From: Asterochloris sp. CNOR1
Taxonomy: Eukaryota; Chlorophyta; Trebouxiophyceae; Trebouxiales; Trebouxiaceae
Assembly (NCBI GenBank): GCA_963969365.1
Contig: OZ017755.1
Location: forward strand, 744,001-808,000
Length of the DNA stretch: 64,000 nt
Direction of reading: 5' to 3'
Made by a program: the position numbers and the translations under genes. Below are positions 1 to 12,048 of the stretch, piece by piece. How positions within the stretch are numbered: the first letter of the stretch is position 1; each line of letters opens with the position of its first letter. Below the pieces are notes generated by a model. That model had not been told where the DNA came from and ran no database searches. It saw only the letters and a program-made list of their open reading frames with translations.

Positions 1-1079
1 TTGGCTCCTGTCCCCTTTCAAGTCACCAGTGAGCCCAGAATATACAATAACCCCATTGTCGGCTCGAGATCGGGCCTGGTGCCGATTTTGTCGCATCTGC
101 AACGTGCACAGGCCTCAGTTGCATCTCCCAGAGGGCCTGCAAGACAGCTGCAGATCGGTGGGCCCCTGTTTTGGTACTTCCAAGCGAATCAGGCCACCAC
201 CAGCCTGCAGGAGCTGAGACCCCTGTGCAGCCCCAGGATCACTGTAAGACAGCCTGGTGAGCCCCCTGTGTGCCTGTGGCAGCACTTGAACAAGTTGCCA
301 TGTCAGCGCAGCATTACGCGGGGAGTCCTCGATCGCCATATGCGGTGGCTGCTGCCTCCACTATCATGTTTAGCTGCGCCTGAGCCAGCAGGCTGCTGCC
401 AAGACAGGCAGGAGCTCATCTGGCAGCTCACATGAAGCTCCCCCACGTGCTAGCCTCCACAGGTCCTGGGCGCATCTATCATGTCACAGCAGAGCCCTTG
501 TTGACAAGCATGTCTAACAGATCGCCTGTTTCTGCTGTGCAGGGCCTCCAGCAACCTCAGGAGCCACCATCTGACCCTGCACGCTGCCATCCATGGCAAC
601 TACAGGCGACGCCAGCACTTCAGGGAGCTCTCCTCAGGAGGAGTCTCCCACCATTGGTTCCCCCCCTGCAGAGGTGAGTCCTGCAGCTGGTGCCACACAG
701 TTGTCATACTTGCAAGTCACTGTTGTTCTCCTTGCAAGTCGCTGACTCAGCTGTTGGTGGTGCTTGGCAATGACTTGATCGCGGTGAGTTCAGGGTGAGC
801 CCGCAGACAACAAGGGCATTGTCTGCCAGTCACTCCTGGCAGATGCTGGCCCATCAAGTGTCCTGGTGGGGAGGCTTGTGCACACGTGTGGGATGTTGAG
901 CGGGGAGCTGCATGTCGAACACGCTGAGGGGATCAGGGCTTCACATCCTGCAGTGCATCAGAGCCTGTTCAGTGTTGTGCACTGTCTGGCTCCATACAGT
1001 AGGGCCACCAATAGCATTGCAGCTGACTGGCGTGAGCAAGGCGGTGACTCAGCTGCTGATGACCAAGGCATGGCTGCTA

Positions 1080-3790
1080 GCGAGGTGGGTGATGAGCACT
1101 GAAAACCGTCGTGCGTCTCATGGCAGGCATGTGGGCTGGCTGCGTGTACTGGTAAACCACTGATGGCTACGAGCCGTAGAGGGATATCAATGTGTATCTC
1201 AGGCAGCTGGGCTTCCTGCTCTGATGGCCACACGTGTCTGCACGACCACAGGCTGCAAGCCCACAGGAACCCAGGTCACCCCTTTCCAGATGTGCATGCT
1301 GGGGTCTGCACGCTTTGGACCAGCACGCACATGCTGACCTGCATCAAGCCCGGTGCACTCAAGCTGATGGGGCAGGGCAGTGCTGACCATGCAGGTTAGC
1401 CATGCAGAGATAGCCTGCTGCAGCGCAGGCCAGCAGCTGCATTGGCTGCCACCAACAGGGGCCTCGGCATTACTCAGCCCACGCCTGGCCAGGTGGGTGA
1501 TCAGCAGTGCAGGCCCTCTTTGGTCTGGTTGCAGCAAAAGCCCATACAGGGCTGGGGCAAGGTGCACAATACTGGCCTGAATGATGGGCACTTCACCACA
1601 GCAGCTAACGCCTCCTGCAAAGCTCCTGCTCTGGTATGGTGAGGTCAATAGCGCATCTGCTTCATCTCCAGCGTTTGCAACATGGCTTTCTGGATCTGGA
1701 CCCACAGTGGCCTGCAGCTTGTGCCACCTGCTGCATCATGAAGCGGGTAGGCAAGCACACTGCTGTACAGCAATGGGCATGTTGCATGTCAGCAGCCCTG
1801 ATGAATCTGGTAGGCATATATGTTGCAGCCTGCTGGAGCCCTGCTGAGCCACAGCTTGACAGCTGCAGCCAGGACCCCATCATGTCGTAACATTGGCCCC
1901 TTGCACCTCTGCGTGAAGACCGTTCACATCCTTGCCAGTGCTTGCACCTGTCCCTGCATGAGCCAGGGCCAGGTCCAGACATCCTTCAAGACAGATCATC
2001 GTGTGCTCCTATATTCAACCACGCACCTGGACGCAACCCTGCAGGAGCAGGAGCCTGGGAAAGCCTGCCAAGTGTAACCCAGATGGCACCGCCTTCTTTG
2101 CAGGTGGCCCTGCAGGAGCAAGACTGTAGCAGGCCTGCCTGGCCCACAACTGACATTGAGCTTGCTGATGCTCTTGAGTCAAGGTGTCCCCGGCTGGACC
2201 AGAGTGCTGGCAGCTCTCTGCGCCAGCGACGCCTGCTGCCAGAGTCTGCCGCCATGAACTCTTGGGAATTGCTGTATGCCTGCAGGAGGAGCTGCACCAG
2301 GCCCAGGGCGGCACTGACGACGAGGCAGAGGGCCTCGATGCAAGCGATGCTGAGTATGAGGATTGTGATGAGGATGACGAGGAGGAGGCCCAGGAAGACA
2401 TGCTGAGGGTGGGCTAGGGGTGACTTGGAATTTTGGTTGCCAGCTAGTCACCATGCCCTGCGCTAAGTATCACATCAACTTGCCCTTCGTTCAGGTCAGT
2501 GGCCTGCCCTAGTGCACCCTGCCCAAGCCTCATGTGGGCTGTGGCTGCGAGACCTGGAGGGTGTAGAGCTGGAGGATACAACAGGCCAGCACAGGCCAGC
2601 TGCTGGCCCAGCTGTCAGCAACATGGGGCAGGTTGACTCTTTGCTGCTGCAGCAGGCTGATGACTGTCCTCAGATGTGGCTGCAGGACCTGGAGGATGAG
2701 GAGCTGGATGACGCTGCTGCCATCACCCTGGGGCCCAGCATCACTGAGTCCAAGCCTGGCGAGGTGGGTCATGATCAGTGCAGGCCCTAGCCACAACAGT
2801 GGTTATGCACAGCACACAGGCCTGGGTGGTAGGCACTGCACATCCTGCAGGTGGCAGTCAGGCTCCTGAAATAGCATGCAGTGCTGTGGAGCCTGACAGT
2901 ACCACAACAGCAGGCTTCAGCTGGCTATACATGATCAGCCACTGATCCTTGTGGTATGGCGACGTCGCCCACCACACGGGCTTCCTGCCTGTGGTTGCAG
3001 ATGTCAACTTGGCTTTGTGGATGGAGGCCTCTCAGTGGCCTTGCAGCTGCTGTCACCGCTGCATCGTGAAGCAGGTTGGCAAGTGCTTTTGCTGTGTAGC
3101 AATGTTGCACGTTGCATGTCAGCAGCCCAGAATGTTGAAAGCTGGTAGGAGTATGTACTGCAGCCTGCAGGAGTCCTAAGTGAACCAAACTTTGATAGCT
3201 GCAGCTCAACCTCATCATGTCTTATGACAGCAGCCCCCTGCACCTCTGCATGTTGCGCACTCATGTCCTTGCCAATGCTTGCACATGTCCCGGCATGAGC
3301 CGGGGCCAGGTCCAGGCATCCTGCAAGAAAACATATGGTTTGCGGCTACCTCTCAGCATCGCACCTGGAATCAACTCTGTAGGAGCAAGATCATCCTGAG
3401 AAGGGCAACATCTGCTGCCATGTCGCCCCACCTACTTTGCAGTTGACCCTGCAGGGGGAAGACTGCAGCAGGCTTGCCCGCCCTGCTGGCCACATCTCAC
3501 ATTCAGATTGCTGCTGTCCTCATGTCAAGGTGTCCCTGGCTGGCCCAGACTGCGGGCAGCTCTCCCGTCTGCGTAGACTCTGCTGCCAGAGACTGCTGCC
3601 ATGACCTCATTGTGGTTTGTTGTGTGCCTACGGGAGGAGCTGCACCAGGCTCAGGGCAGCACTGAGGACGAGGCAGAGGGCTCCGATGTGGACCCCACCA
3701 ATGATGAGGAGGTCGAGATTGATGAGGATGATGGGGCCCAGATGGTCATCCAGAGGGAGGCTCTGATGGTGGGCCAGGGGTCTGATGCAG
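1080..3790. repeat. 1.34-kb tandem duplication, two diverged units
   Basis: Two adjacent segments align over most of their length at a spacing of about 1.33-1.35 kb. Examples are the block starting near 1681 against the one near 3010, the CACCTCTGC block near 1903 against 3240, and the exon-like block at 2286 against 3632. Each unit includes a homologous acidic coding block beginning EELHQAQG (first unit) or REELHQAQG (second unit). In the first unit this block follows a CTGCAG acceptor; in the second the matching site reads CTACGG, so the acceptor is destroyed. Shorter similar pieces (GAGGTGGGTGAT-type donor contexts near 1081, 1491 and 2760) suggest more than one round of duplication. Confidence 0.7.
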
Positions 3791-6263
3791 TTTGGTCGCC
3801 AGGAAGTCACCAGGCCCTGGGCATGCTCTGTTGTCACTGTCAGGCTGCACAGCATGCAGTGCTCCCTCCAACCAGCCTGACCTGCAACCTGCAGGATGGG
3901 CAAGACCTACCACCCAGGTCTGTGTGCTGTGCACAGTGGCCTGCCAGCTGCGCCCTGATGTGCAGCTGCTGAGGAGCTTGTTCTGCACGACTGCGATGTG
4001 ACATAGCACATCGCTGCCTTCCCATCAACACCGCTGTTGCTGAGGCACTTGCACATGTTTGGCTGCAGGCTGCCGTTACAGCCTGCATCGGGAGCCTGAG
4101 GCTGGTCTTCCATAACATGCTGGCGGCCCACCCAGAGGACGGAGCACTCATTGAGGAGCTCCGTACACTGATGTTCGCCCTTGTCATGGGCACGGCAGGC
4201 GCTGGCTACCCATTTGATGTGCTCCTTGCGCAGGTGAGCTGCTGCCATGGGTGCACTTCCCAAAATCTCCCCCCAAACCAGAGCGTGCAGGACGAGCGTC
4301 AGCGGCTGAAAGTCCAGGTGCCTGCTCATTTGGGCAGCTCATCTGGGTGTTGGGTGCTCTGTCACAGGTGCAGCTGGTGCCCAAGATGGTCTCATGCACC
4401 ATGGCCAATGCAGCTCATGGCATTCTAGCCTACACCTGTGTTCTGCCTGCAGGTGTCCCTCCTGAGCAGGTTGCCCACCTGCAAGGGGCATGCACTCCTC
4501 ACGGTGATGCACAGGCTGTGCATGTGCCTCATGGTGGCCCCCAGGAGGACTCCCGACCTCCTGTTCACAGCCTTCCGGGAGGGGTTGCAGGAGTTTGGCG
4601 TGAAGGCAGAGTACATGGAGAACCTGAGGAACCAGGTGGGTCCCTTCCAGGCTGTCAACCAACCTTGGTCAGACAGCCAGATGGACCTGCATGCAGCCTT
4701 GCACCAGGGCATCAAGTGCCGGGTGCTGGCGCATGTGCCTGCAGCATTACAGGAAAGGTCAGAGCCTGAAGTGCTGACTGTCAAGCAGACCGCCATCGCT
4801 CAGCAACCTGCGCACCTTAAAGAGGCTGCTGTGTGGCACTGCCCCAAGCCGAGTGATGCACGTGCCGCGCTGCATGGTGCTGTGGGCTGCAGCTGCCATT
4901 TGTCTCCTGCCTGGCTTGCACCGTCTGTGTCACCTGCTCAGCGGCAGCTGCAGACTACTGCACATCCTCTGCACCGCACCGCACACAAAGCCAGTCCACG
5001 CATGGATCTGTACAGCTGCCCCTGCTCCCTTCTGCCCCTGCCAGCCCACTCTCCAGCACCAACACCTTGCTGCCTGCCGGCAGCAGCGCCATGTATATTT
5101 ATTCAATTGTCCTGCAGTTCCCTGTGTTCTGCAAAAGCCTCAGCAACGGGTTCTTTGCCAGAACCGGCACTGACGAGTGGTTCTGGGAGTTGGAGGAGAA
5201 GATGAAGCGTTCCATCGGAGATCCAGGTGGCTACCTTGACTACCACTACTCTGGCCAGAGACGGGCAGACACCTTACTGGCTGGCGGCTACCAGCCTTGG
5301 GACCTCCCACCCCTGGCAGGGGTGAGCCGGCAGCAGCAGGCGCTCTTTGGGGTTAGCTTGATGCCCATGGCAGAGCTCTGCATCAGAGCTCAGCAGTGGG
5401 TGCCTCCCTGAGCTTGATGTCAGAGCAGCACTCTGCTCGCTGCCCCTAGCCCCTTCACTGCGTTGTTGCCTGCAGCAGCAGTGTGCAGACTGCACTTGGC
5501 CCACCCACCCTGGGCTTGTGATGCTGCAGTCTGGCTGCCCTAGACCCCACTGCAGCTGCCTACGCAGAGTGCTTCTCACCTGCCATGCAGCGAATTGCAT
5601 CCTGCAGAGGCCCCTGCATACCCTTGGGGGATGTTCAGGCTGCCTGGCTGCGGGCAACTGGCGCAGGGTTGTGGGACTTACACGACATGCTGGGGGTGTG
5701 GCCCAACATCTGCACTGCTGCTTGTACCGTACCTGCTGCATTCACGCTGAATGAGGCCAAGGTCACCCTGCCACCACCTGCTGTTGCACAACTGCGTTGC
5801 TGCCCTGCAGAGTCATTTCGAGTGAGCAAACGACATGCTAGGCATGCTGATTTGCGGTGGCGAGGTGGCAGCGTCGCAAGGCGAGAGAGGCATACATGCT
5901 GCCATGTTAGACATGGCTGTTCTCGTCAGCAACTGCGAGGGGCTCCATGTCAAGTCCATCATGGACTGCATGGCAGCCTTCATGTCACCAGCAACCATTC
6001 AGTTCCAGGAGGGAGCCCCCATCCCCAAACCTGCCTGTCTAGCACTCTGCATTGCCTTGCTGGCCCTGCAGACCTCCATCTCCAATGAGGTCATTGGCGA
6101 CCTGGTACAGGACACCTTTGCCGCAGTGTTCGAGCCCCTCACCATTGAGGATCTAGAGGTGTTCTGGTTCAATCTGCCACCTTATCTCCAGCACTATTTC
6201 ACCGCCCAGCAACTGCAGGATAACCCAATGGTTGCCACCAATCGCATGCAGGACAGACTTTGA
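2286..6263 (+). CDS. Unrecognised multi-exon gene, 5' end uncertain
   Basis: I do not recognise this protein. Supported exons are 2286-2408 (very acidic, ending in a run of Asp and Glu), 4069-4233, 4453-4635, about 5118-5321, about 5636-5762, and a last exon running to the TGA at 6261-6263 (its start lies between 5835 and about 5868). Exons 4069-4233 and 4453-4635 are flanked by CAG acceptors and GTGAG or GTGGG donors and keep one frame (55 and 61 codons). Their products are Leu- and Ala-rich and look alpha-helical, like a HEAT or armadillo-type scaffold with an acidic loop, but no motif proves this. The exon at 5118 encodes a Trp-rich stretch (DEWFWELEEKMKR). An upstream exon may exist around 2633-2766. 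The region carries tandem duplications, so some blocks may be decayed exon copies. Product unknown; that the locus is coding is moderately likely. Confidence 0.45.
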
Positions 6264-6920
6264 TACTTGGCTCCCTGACCATCTTGTCTGAATGATCCTC
6301 TTGTCACATATCACCACACAGCAGAGCTAGCTCTGTACTTCTCTCCAGAGCTTGTGCTGTTGGGCGCTGTGTGCCATCAACTGTCCACACCATAGTCAGC
6401 AGTGAAGGTGAAAGGGGAGGAGGTGTGTTTTTCCCTTCCCCAAAGCTGCCTGCCTCATGCTCTGTGTAGCTCTTCTGGCCCTGCAGACCTCTATGTCCAC
6501 TGTGGACATTGATAATCAGGTAGAAGAAACCTTTGCAGATTCTCAGCCCTGGGAAGTCTGATCGCTTCTGCAATAGTTTGCCAGATCACTATCACTACTA
6601 GTTCTCTGGTCAGGAGCTGATGCAAGATGTAAAGACTGCCACCGACGTAAGCAGCACCAACAGCTGAACTTTTTGATTGACTGAAAATGACTTTTGTCGG
6701 TGCTGTGGTATGTTACAAGAGAGTTACTTGAATGTCAATGGGGAATCCCCACCAATTCAGGCATCTTCACACAGGAGTGCCAGTTCTGCAGACTCCTGCA
6801 GAGCTTGTGCTGTTGGGCGCTGTGACCCGTCTATTGTCCACATGTGACTCAGCCCCAGCTTCTTCTCCCCAGTCAGCAGGGCATCCAGGTTTCGCACAAG
6901 CAGCCCCACCAGGAGGTTTG
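6264..6920. repeat. Non-coding stretch with a decayed copy of the preceding terminal exon
   Basis: No gene is supported here. The segment from about 6432 to 6640 resembles the last exon of the upstream gene (about 6018-6240) at an offset near 415 bp: the CCCCAAA-CTGCCTG block, the CTGGCCCTGCAGACCTC block and the GA-ACCTTTGC block appear in the same order, but stop codons break the frame. A second echo, AGAGCTTGTGCTGTTGGGCG, occurs near 6348 and again near 6801, 453 bp later. I see no promoter motif or RNA gene. Confidence 0.6.
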
Positions 6921-9882
6921 TTACCTCAACCACTGTATTGCTTTCAGATCCCTGCAGGCATAGGGCACAATGCTTTCAGATCCCTGCAGCGCCCGCAGCT
7001 GCGGGAAGTGGGGGCTGTTGTGGTAGCCCTCTGGCATTGTCTGCCAGCCAGGCCACTCCCGGCTGGCATCACTCTGGCACAGCGCCTGCAGAGCACAGCA
7101 GCGAAGCCGTTACATGTTCACTGACTGCTATGCAGCCAAGCGCAGCAGGCACCCATCGATTACAAGAAGCAGCCTTGACGAACCAGGCAGGTGCGGCAGC
7201 TGAAACTCACCAGCGCATTGTGCGCCTCCCTGACTGCTGACGGAATGCGTGCCCTTGGGGTGTGCGAGGTGCAGAAAGCAGGCTCTCCCCGCATGAGCAG
7301 CCGCCAAAAGAGGCAGCCCATCTGCCACACGTCGTCAGCTGCCATCGTGTCAGCTGGCAGGTGGCACTGCTGCTCCTTTTCTGACATCGCCAGGACAGCG
7401 GACGGACACAGGAATGACACTGTGCTAAACCACCCCTCCTCCTTGATCAGCCTTCCCACACCTGCAGGTCGGGAGATGAGCATCCAGCACTGAGGACATG
7501 CAGGGCTGACAGTGCACCTTCAGGCAGGGCAAGGCGTGCAGCGGCGCACTGCTCAAGCTTCCTCCACGCTAGACAGCTGTTAGGGCAGCTCAATCCCAAC
7601 AATCCAGCCAGGATGGCGCTTGGCGCTTTTGACTAGAGGATTCAGATGACCAGTCAAGCACAAGGCAGCTTCGCAAACAGCAGTGGGCTGGCTGCAGCCT
7701 CACTTACTGTCATGCGCATCTCGGCTCTGTGCGAAGTCAACCAAGATCAGGACCGGGCATTGGCCTTGCGCAGCAGGCTTGCGGCACATCACGTTGGCTG
7801 CCTTCAGGTCCCCATGCGCCAAGCCCCTGGCATGCGCCCTGGCCAGATTCTACACAGATCGTAGCTTGAAGTGAGGTGCAGGAGTGGTCGTGGCAAGCCT
7901 GCTGCATGCATGCTCACATCTGAGACGGGGTCGTGCTCAGGCAGCGCCCCTTGCAGCCAAGCACAGCACCACCATCTGTGTGGGATGGCGCCAACGAACT
8001 GCGTGCAGGCGGACCACAACAGAGTGATTGCAGGATGTCGTCAGAATGAGACACCTTCAGGAGTGCTCTGATCAGCCTTGCCACCCGGGGCAGCAGCTTG
8101 GGCAACGGGACTTGCTCTTTGACTCGCAGCGAGCCCACGTCAAGGCTGATCTGCTCTGCGTCCAACAGCCTGCAAACAACAATGGGTGGTCATGCCAGAC
8201 CAGCAGGGACTCGGACAGACACCCATCTTCGGGTAGCTCAAGTGCAGACGCCTGCTTGGGGTGATACAGTGAAACAATCCTCAGCTGCTGATGCACACAA
8301 GCTCTGCAGGAAGCAGGAGTCCCAGACAAGCGCTGCATGCTCAGCAACACTCTTGGTGCACAGACTCCCAGTGCAGGCGAGGACCCAACCCCTCATAGAC
8401 ACCCACCACAGCGGCAGCACCCTGTCCTACACAATGCACCCCTGCAGCTGCTTGCACTGCGGTCTCTAAAAGCGTCTCTGCTGGAGCCAGGCTCCACCAC
8501 CCCTGCAGCAGGCAGGCGCCCACAATCATGGCGTGAAGATGTTGAGCACAGTCTGCTCACTCAACGATGCCAACAGCCCCATCGCAGCATGTCTGCACCC
8601 GTTCTGCGGCAGAATGAGCGCATGCAGAAACAGTGCATAAACATCGCCCACCCAGAGTCAGCTCGGCCCTGCCGTCTCCCAGGGACAGGCACCTCGCTGC
8701 AGCAGGGAGTTGGTGCAGCTTGCTCCCTTGTCGACACCAGAGTCCCCGTTTGGCTCTTCTGGGTGCCTGTTGCAGCCCTGCACCATGTGCAGCCTGCTCA
8801 CCTGATCGCCACTGGCCCCAGACCAGCTTTCTTACATGCACCGGCTGATCTCTTGGCTCACCGCATAGCCACCACAGGCCCCAGCTCCGGGATCTCCCGC
8901 ATCTCCCAGCCACTGGGCACATGCTGGCTGAGCTCTGGGTCGCAGCCCCACACCTGTGCCATCTCAAACTCCTTGCGGCCAAACTCCCAGTCCTCACGAC
9001 TCGTCAGCACTTTGGCAAGGTACTTGGTTGGGCAGTCAGGCTTGCGGCACCTGCACAGCACACAGACACGCCATGGTCAGTGTGCAAAGATGTAGGAACG
9101 TCAAGCAGCACCTCCACAGCCCTGGGACAGCCTCATGCTGTAAGGCGCCCTGCACATCCAGCAGGCAGGCAGGAGCTGGTAAGCTGCGGCTATGCTGGCA
9201 AGCTGCCGTGGCAACCCAGCCTCACGTAGCTGCAGGGAAGCAGGCTCTGGATAGCTGCAGTGCTAGAGACCCCAGGCTGCATTCCACGTGGGTCTCAGGT
9301 GGTTTTCTGCAGAGGGGGGACCTTCAAAGCATTGCAGACCAAGGCTTTGCATGTCGCAGCCAAGGTCAGCGAAAGGCAACCTCACAGGCCTCTGCTTTCT
9401 GCAAGACAAACAGCCAGCATGCACAGGCTCTCGGAGCCTGACCTGCAGACGTTGGCCTTGCCACCAGAGGAAGGCAAGCAGCAGCGAGCAAGCAATCTGG
9501 AGACAAGCCCTCCTCTCTCAGGAGGCAGATTGTGCACTAAGCTGTTCATGACTGAGGCACACTAGGCTTGTTGAAGTGATGAGCAGTGTGCTGCTCAGGT
9601 GTGACGACTATGCGACCCACAACTCAGGCTGCTGCTGCAGCCCTGGCAGCATGCAGACTCCATTGGAAGATCACAGGGGCGGCAAACATGCGGCTTCCCT
9701 TGCACTGAAGAGGCGGCCCCCGTGCAGACACACTTGTACATTGTGGAGGTCGCCCCCTGCATCGTGTATCGCTCCTCAACCACCAGCCACTCTTCAAAGG
9801 CATCCTTGACCCTGACAGCCTCTGGGCTGAGGGGCGGTAAATCGATTTCAAACTCGACACCAGACCCAAACTGCCACAACGC
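6921..9882 (-). CDS. Atypical protein kinase domain (3' part of a longer gene)
   Basis: A eukaryotic-type kinase catalytic domain read on the minus strand. Exons: 9734-9882; 8862-9050 (N lobe with candidate ATP-binding Lys in YLAKVL); at least one unresolved exon around 8340-8720; 8055-8169; 7708-7849 (catalytic loop AHGDLKAANVM, then VDFAQS); 7211-7353 (DDVWQMGCLFWRLL, the subdomain IX helix); and 6921-7085, ending in TAA. Donors and acceptors are canonical, and the phases match from 9882 to 8862 and from 7849 to 6921. The catalytic Asp and Asn are present, but the canonical HRD reads HGD and the Mg-binding DFG reads DFA, so activity is uncertain. Such divergent kinases with HGDL loops are known from algae, but the substrate cannot be predicted. 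The gene probably continues upstream, possibly to the signal-anchor exon at 19.36 kb. Confidence 0.8.
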
Positions 9883-12048
9883 CTGCAACCATGAAGCGCA
9901 GCATGTACACTGCACCATGAAAGGACAGCTGTTCAGCGTCCAGCAGCTGTGGAACAGCATACATCGGAGGGGTGACAGCGCTGGCCAAGTTGAGCAGCTC
10001 AGGCAACAGGTTGCAGCATCCCCAGCTGCGCAGTTGAGCTGACTAGCAGGGCAAGCCACCTCACTGCGCACGCTGGGACCTTTGCGACGCCAGACACCGG
10101 CCAGAGCTGCACAGATGTGCAGGCAGAGGCACCACGAGGAGCAGCTGGCATGCTGGCTGAGAGGCAGTCGGACGATGGCCCTCACCTGCGTACCTGCTGT
10201 GAGGGCCCTGTGGCAGCAGTGGCTGCCAGCCCATCCAGGGTAACCCTCGCCTGCCCAATGCAGTGTGGGCCCGCTCAGTGCAGGTGTGCTCACCGTGAGG
10301 TCCTCTGAGCGGCGGCTAGGAGTCCCAGGCCCTGCTGCCAACTCACCCACCCCACGAGGCTGGCCAGTGCTGATCCTACCCTTCTTGGCGCCCATCCCAC
10401 CATCCAGCCACAGCTTTCTGTTCTGCAGGGGTGCATGGCTGTGGGCATCTGCTGGCTGCACAGCCGGCGTGGCACTACCTGCACGCCCTCCTGCTGCCGC
10501 GCTGCTGGCTGGCACCACCTGCAGCAGGGAATGGCAGACAGTGGCAAAGGCCTGTCTTTACTGCAAACAGAGGACAACGCTGCGCAGCTGCTCTTGCAAT
10601 GCTGCCAAGCTGAGCTGGGCAGTGTTTGTGATACGGCTCCATTGCTGTCCAAACTCCAAGAAGCTGTGCAGGCCACAGGCATGGTGCTGTCTTGCGTGAA
10701 ACCCTCCCTCATGGGGGCACTCAGTGGAACAGCTTAGCATGCGACACCATGTGCAGTCTCAAGTATGGCCTGCTCCAATGTTACATGTGTTTGCAATGAG
10801 CTGCAAACTGAGTACACAATGTGCAGTGGCCAGGCAGACCCCTGTGCAGCACTTGAGTGCGCACCATGGGGGCCAGCCTCGCGCGGTGCAGCAGCTGTGC
10901 ACACCAGGTTCCAAGCCAATCAGCAACACGGCTCCCTAAAGGAAAATTATACTGATCCCAATCAGCCTCAGGGCTGCACTCTCACCTTGTCCTCCTCTCC
11001 CTCCACACCATCTGCCTGGGTTGTGGGTGCCAGGCCGTCAGACAGGCTGCCCCCAGCGGCGCTGGACGCAGCGCTGGGCTTGCCTGGTCCAGCCTCTGCA
11101 GTCCCATGTGGACAGGCAACTTGCATGTGGCCCTGTGGCCAGCAGGGCCCCTGGGATGACAGGAATGTCGAGATGAAGAGCCTGTCCTAATGCATGGCGC
11201 CGCCACAGCACACAGGTGGAAACACCGTCAAGGTGAAGCTTGTACTGTGACAGAGGTTGGCCGAAGCACACAGGGGGACTTGCTGCAAGCTGCTGCTGTC
11301 ATCGGCATGGGCACCAGAGCACAAGTCAGGGTGGCCAGAGCTGCATGAAACGCGGTCCACTCTGGCATATGCCAGGCATTCGGGCCATGCACATCCAAAC
11401 GCAGGAAGCTGACCTGCCACCACTGCACCAGGCGCCTCACCGGCCTCAGAGCTGACTGGAGGGACTGCCAGGGTGGTGGGCTCCTGCCTGCCCTGCCGGG
11501 GACCCTCCCCCTCCTGCTCCAGAGTCTGACTCTCTGTAGCCTGCAGCAGCACACAGCCCCTCAGGAGAGCCCCGAGTGGCACCTGATGAGCAGGAGCGCA
11601 TGGGGGCCTGCTGGGGGCAGCCCAGCCTTAGCAGGCACGACACTGCAGAGTCTGCACACCACAGATGCCATGCGCCAAGCCACGAGGCACAGCAAGTCAG
11701 TTCTGATGCGCTCAGCCCACAGGGAGTTTCTTCAGGATCAGCCAGCCCCAGCGACCAGGCCCTGAGTGCCTGCACCACGCCAGTCTTCTGCAGCAACTTC
11801 TGAGGGCACAACCACTGTGTGGTGGCAGGCAAAGCCCCCTGACCCAAGTGCGGGCCTGGCTCCCTGCAGCCTGCCGCAGCAGGGATGCCAGGGAGCACGA
11901 GACGGCTCTGGGCAGGCTTGCCGCGCACAAGTCAGCACCTGCAGCACACCTCGGTGCAGATGCGGCCTGCTGGCAGCAACCCAGGACCTGCGGCAGGTCA
12001 TGGATGCCCGCAGCCCTCCTTCCCGAAAGAGAGGTGCTTGCCGCTCAC
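9883..12048 (-). other. Probable upstream exons of the kinase gene, unresolved
   Basis: Several minus-strand blocks look like short exons of low-complexity sequence. One near 10355-10425 encodes a basic stretch (LDGGMGAKKGRISTGQPRG) followed by a GTGGGT donor. Another near 11430-11550 is Gln-, Glu- and Pro-rich. The frames are broken by stops and by CTGCAG and GTGAG signals, as expected for intron-rich sequence. I cannot join the pieces with confidence, and no domain is recognisable. Confidence 0.3.

Noticed and set aside
9595-10518. 307-codon minus-strand open frame
   Set aside because: Reads through a GTGTGT donor at 9733 and an acceptor at 9883; only 9734-9882 is supported as an exon of the kinase gene.
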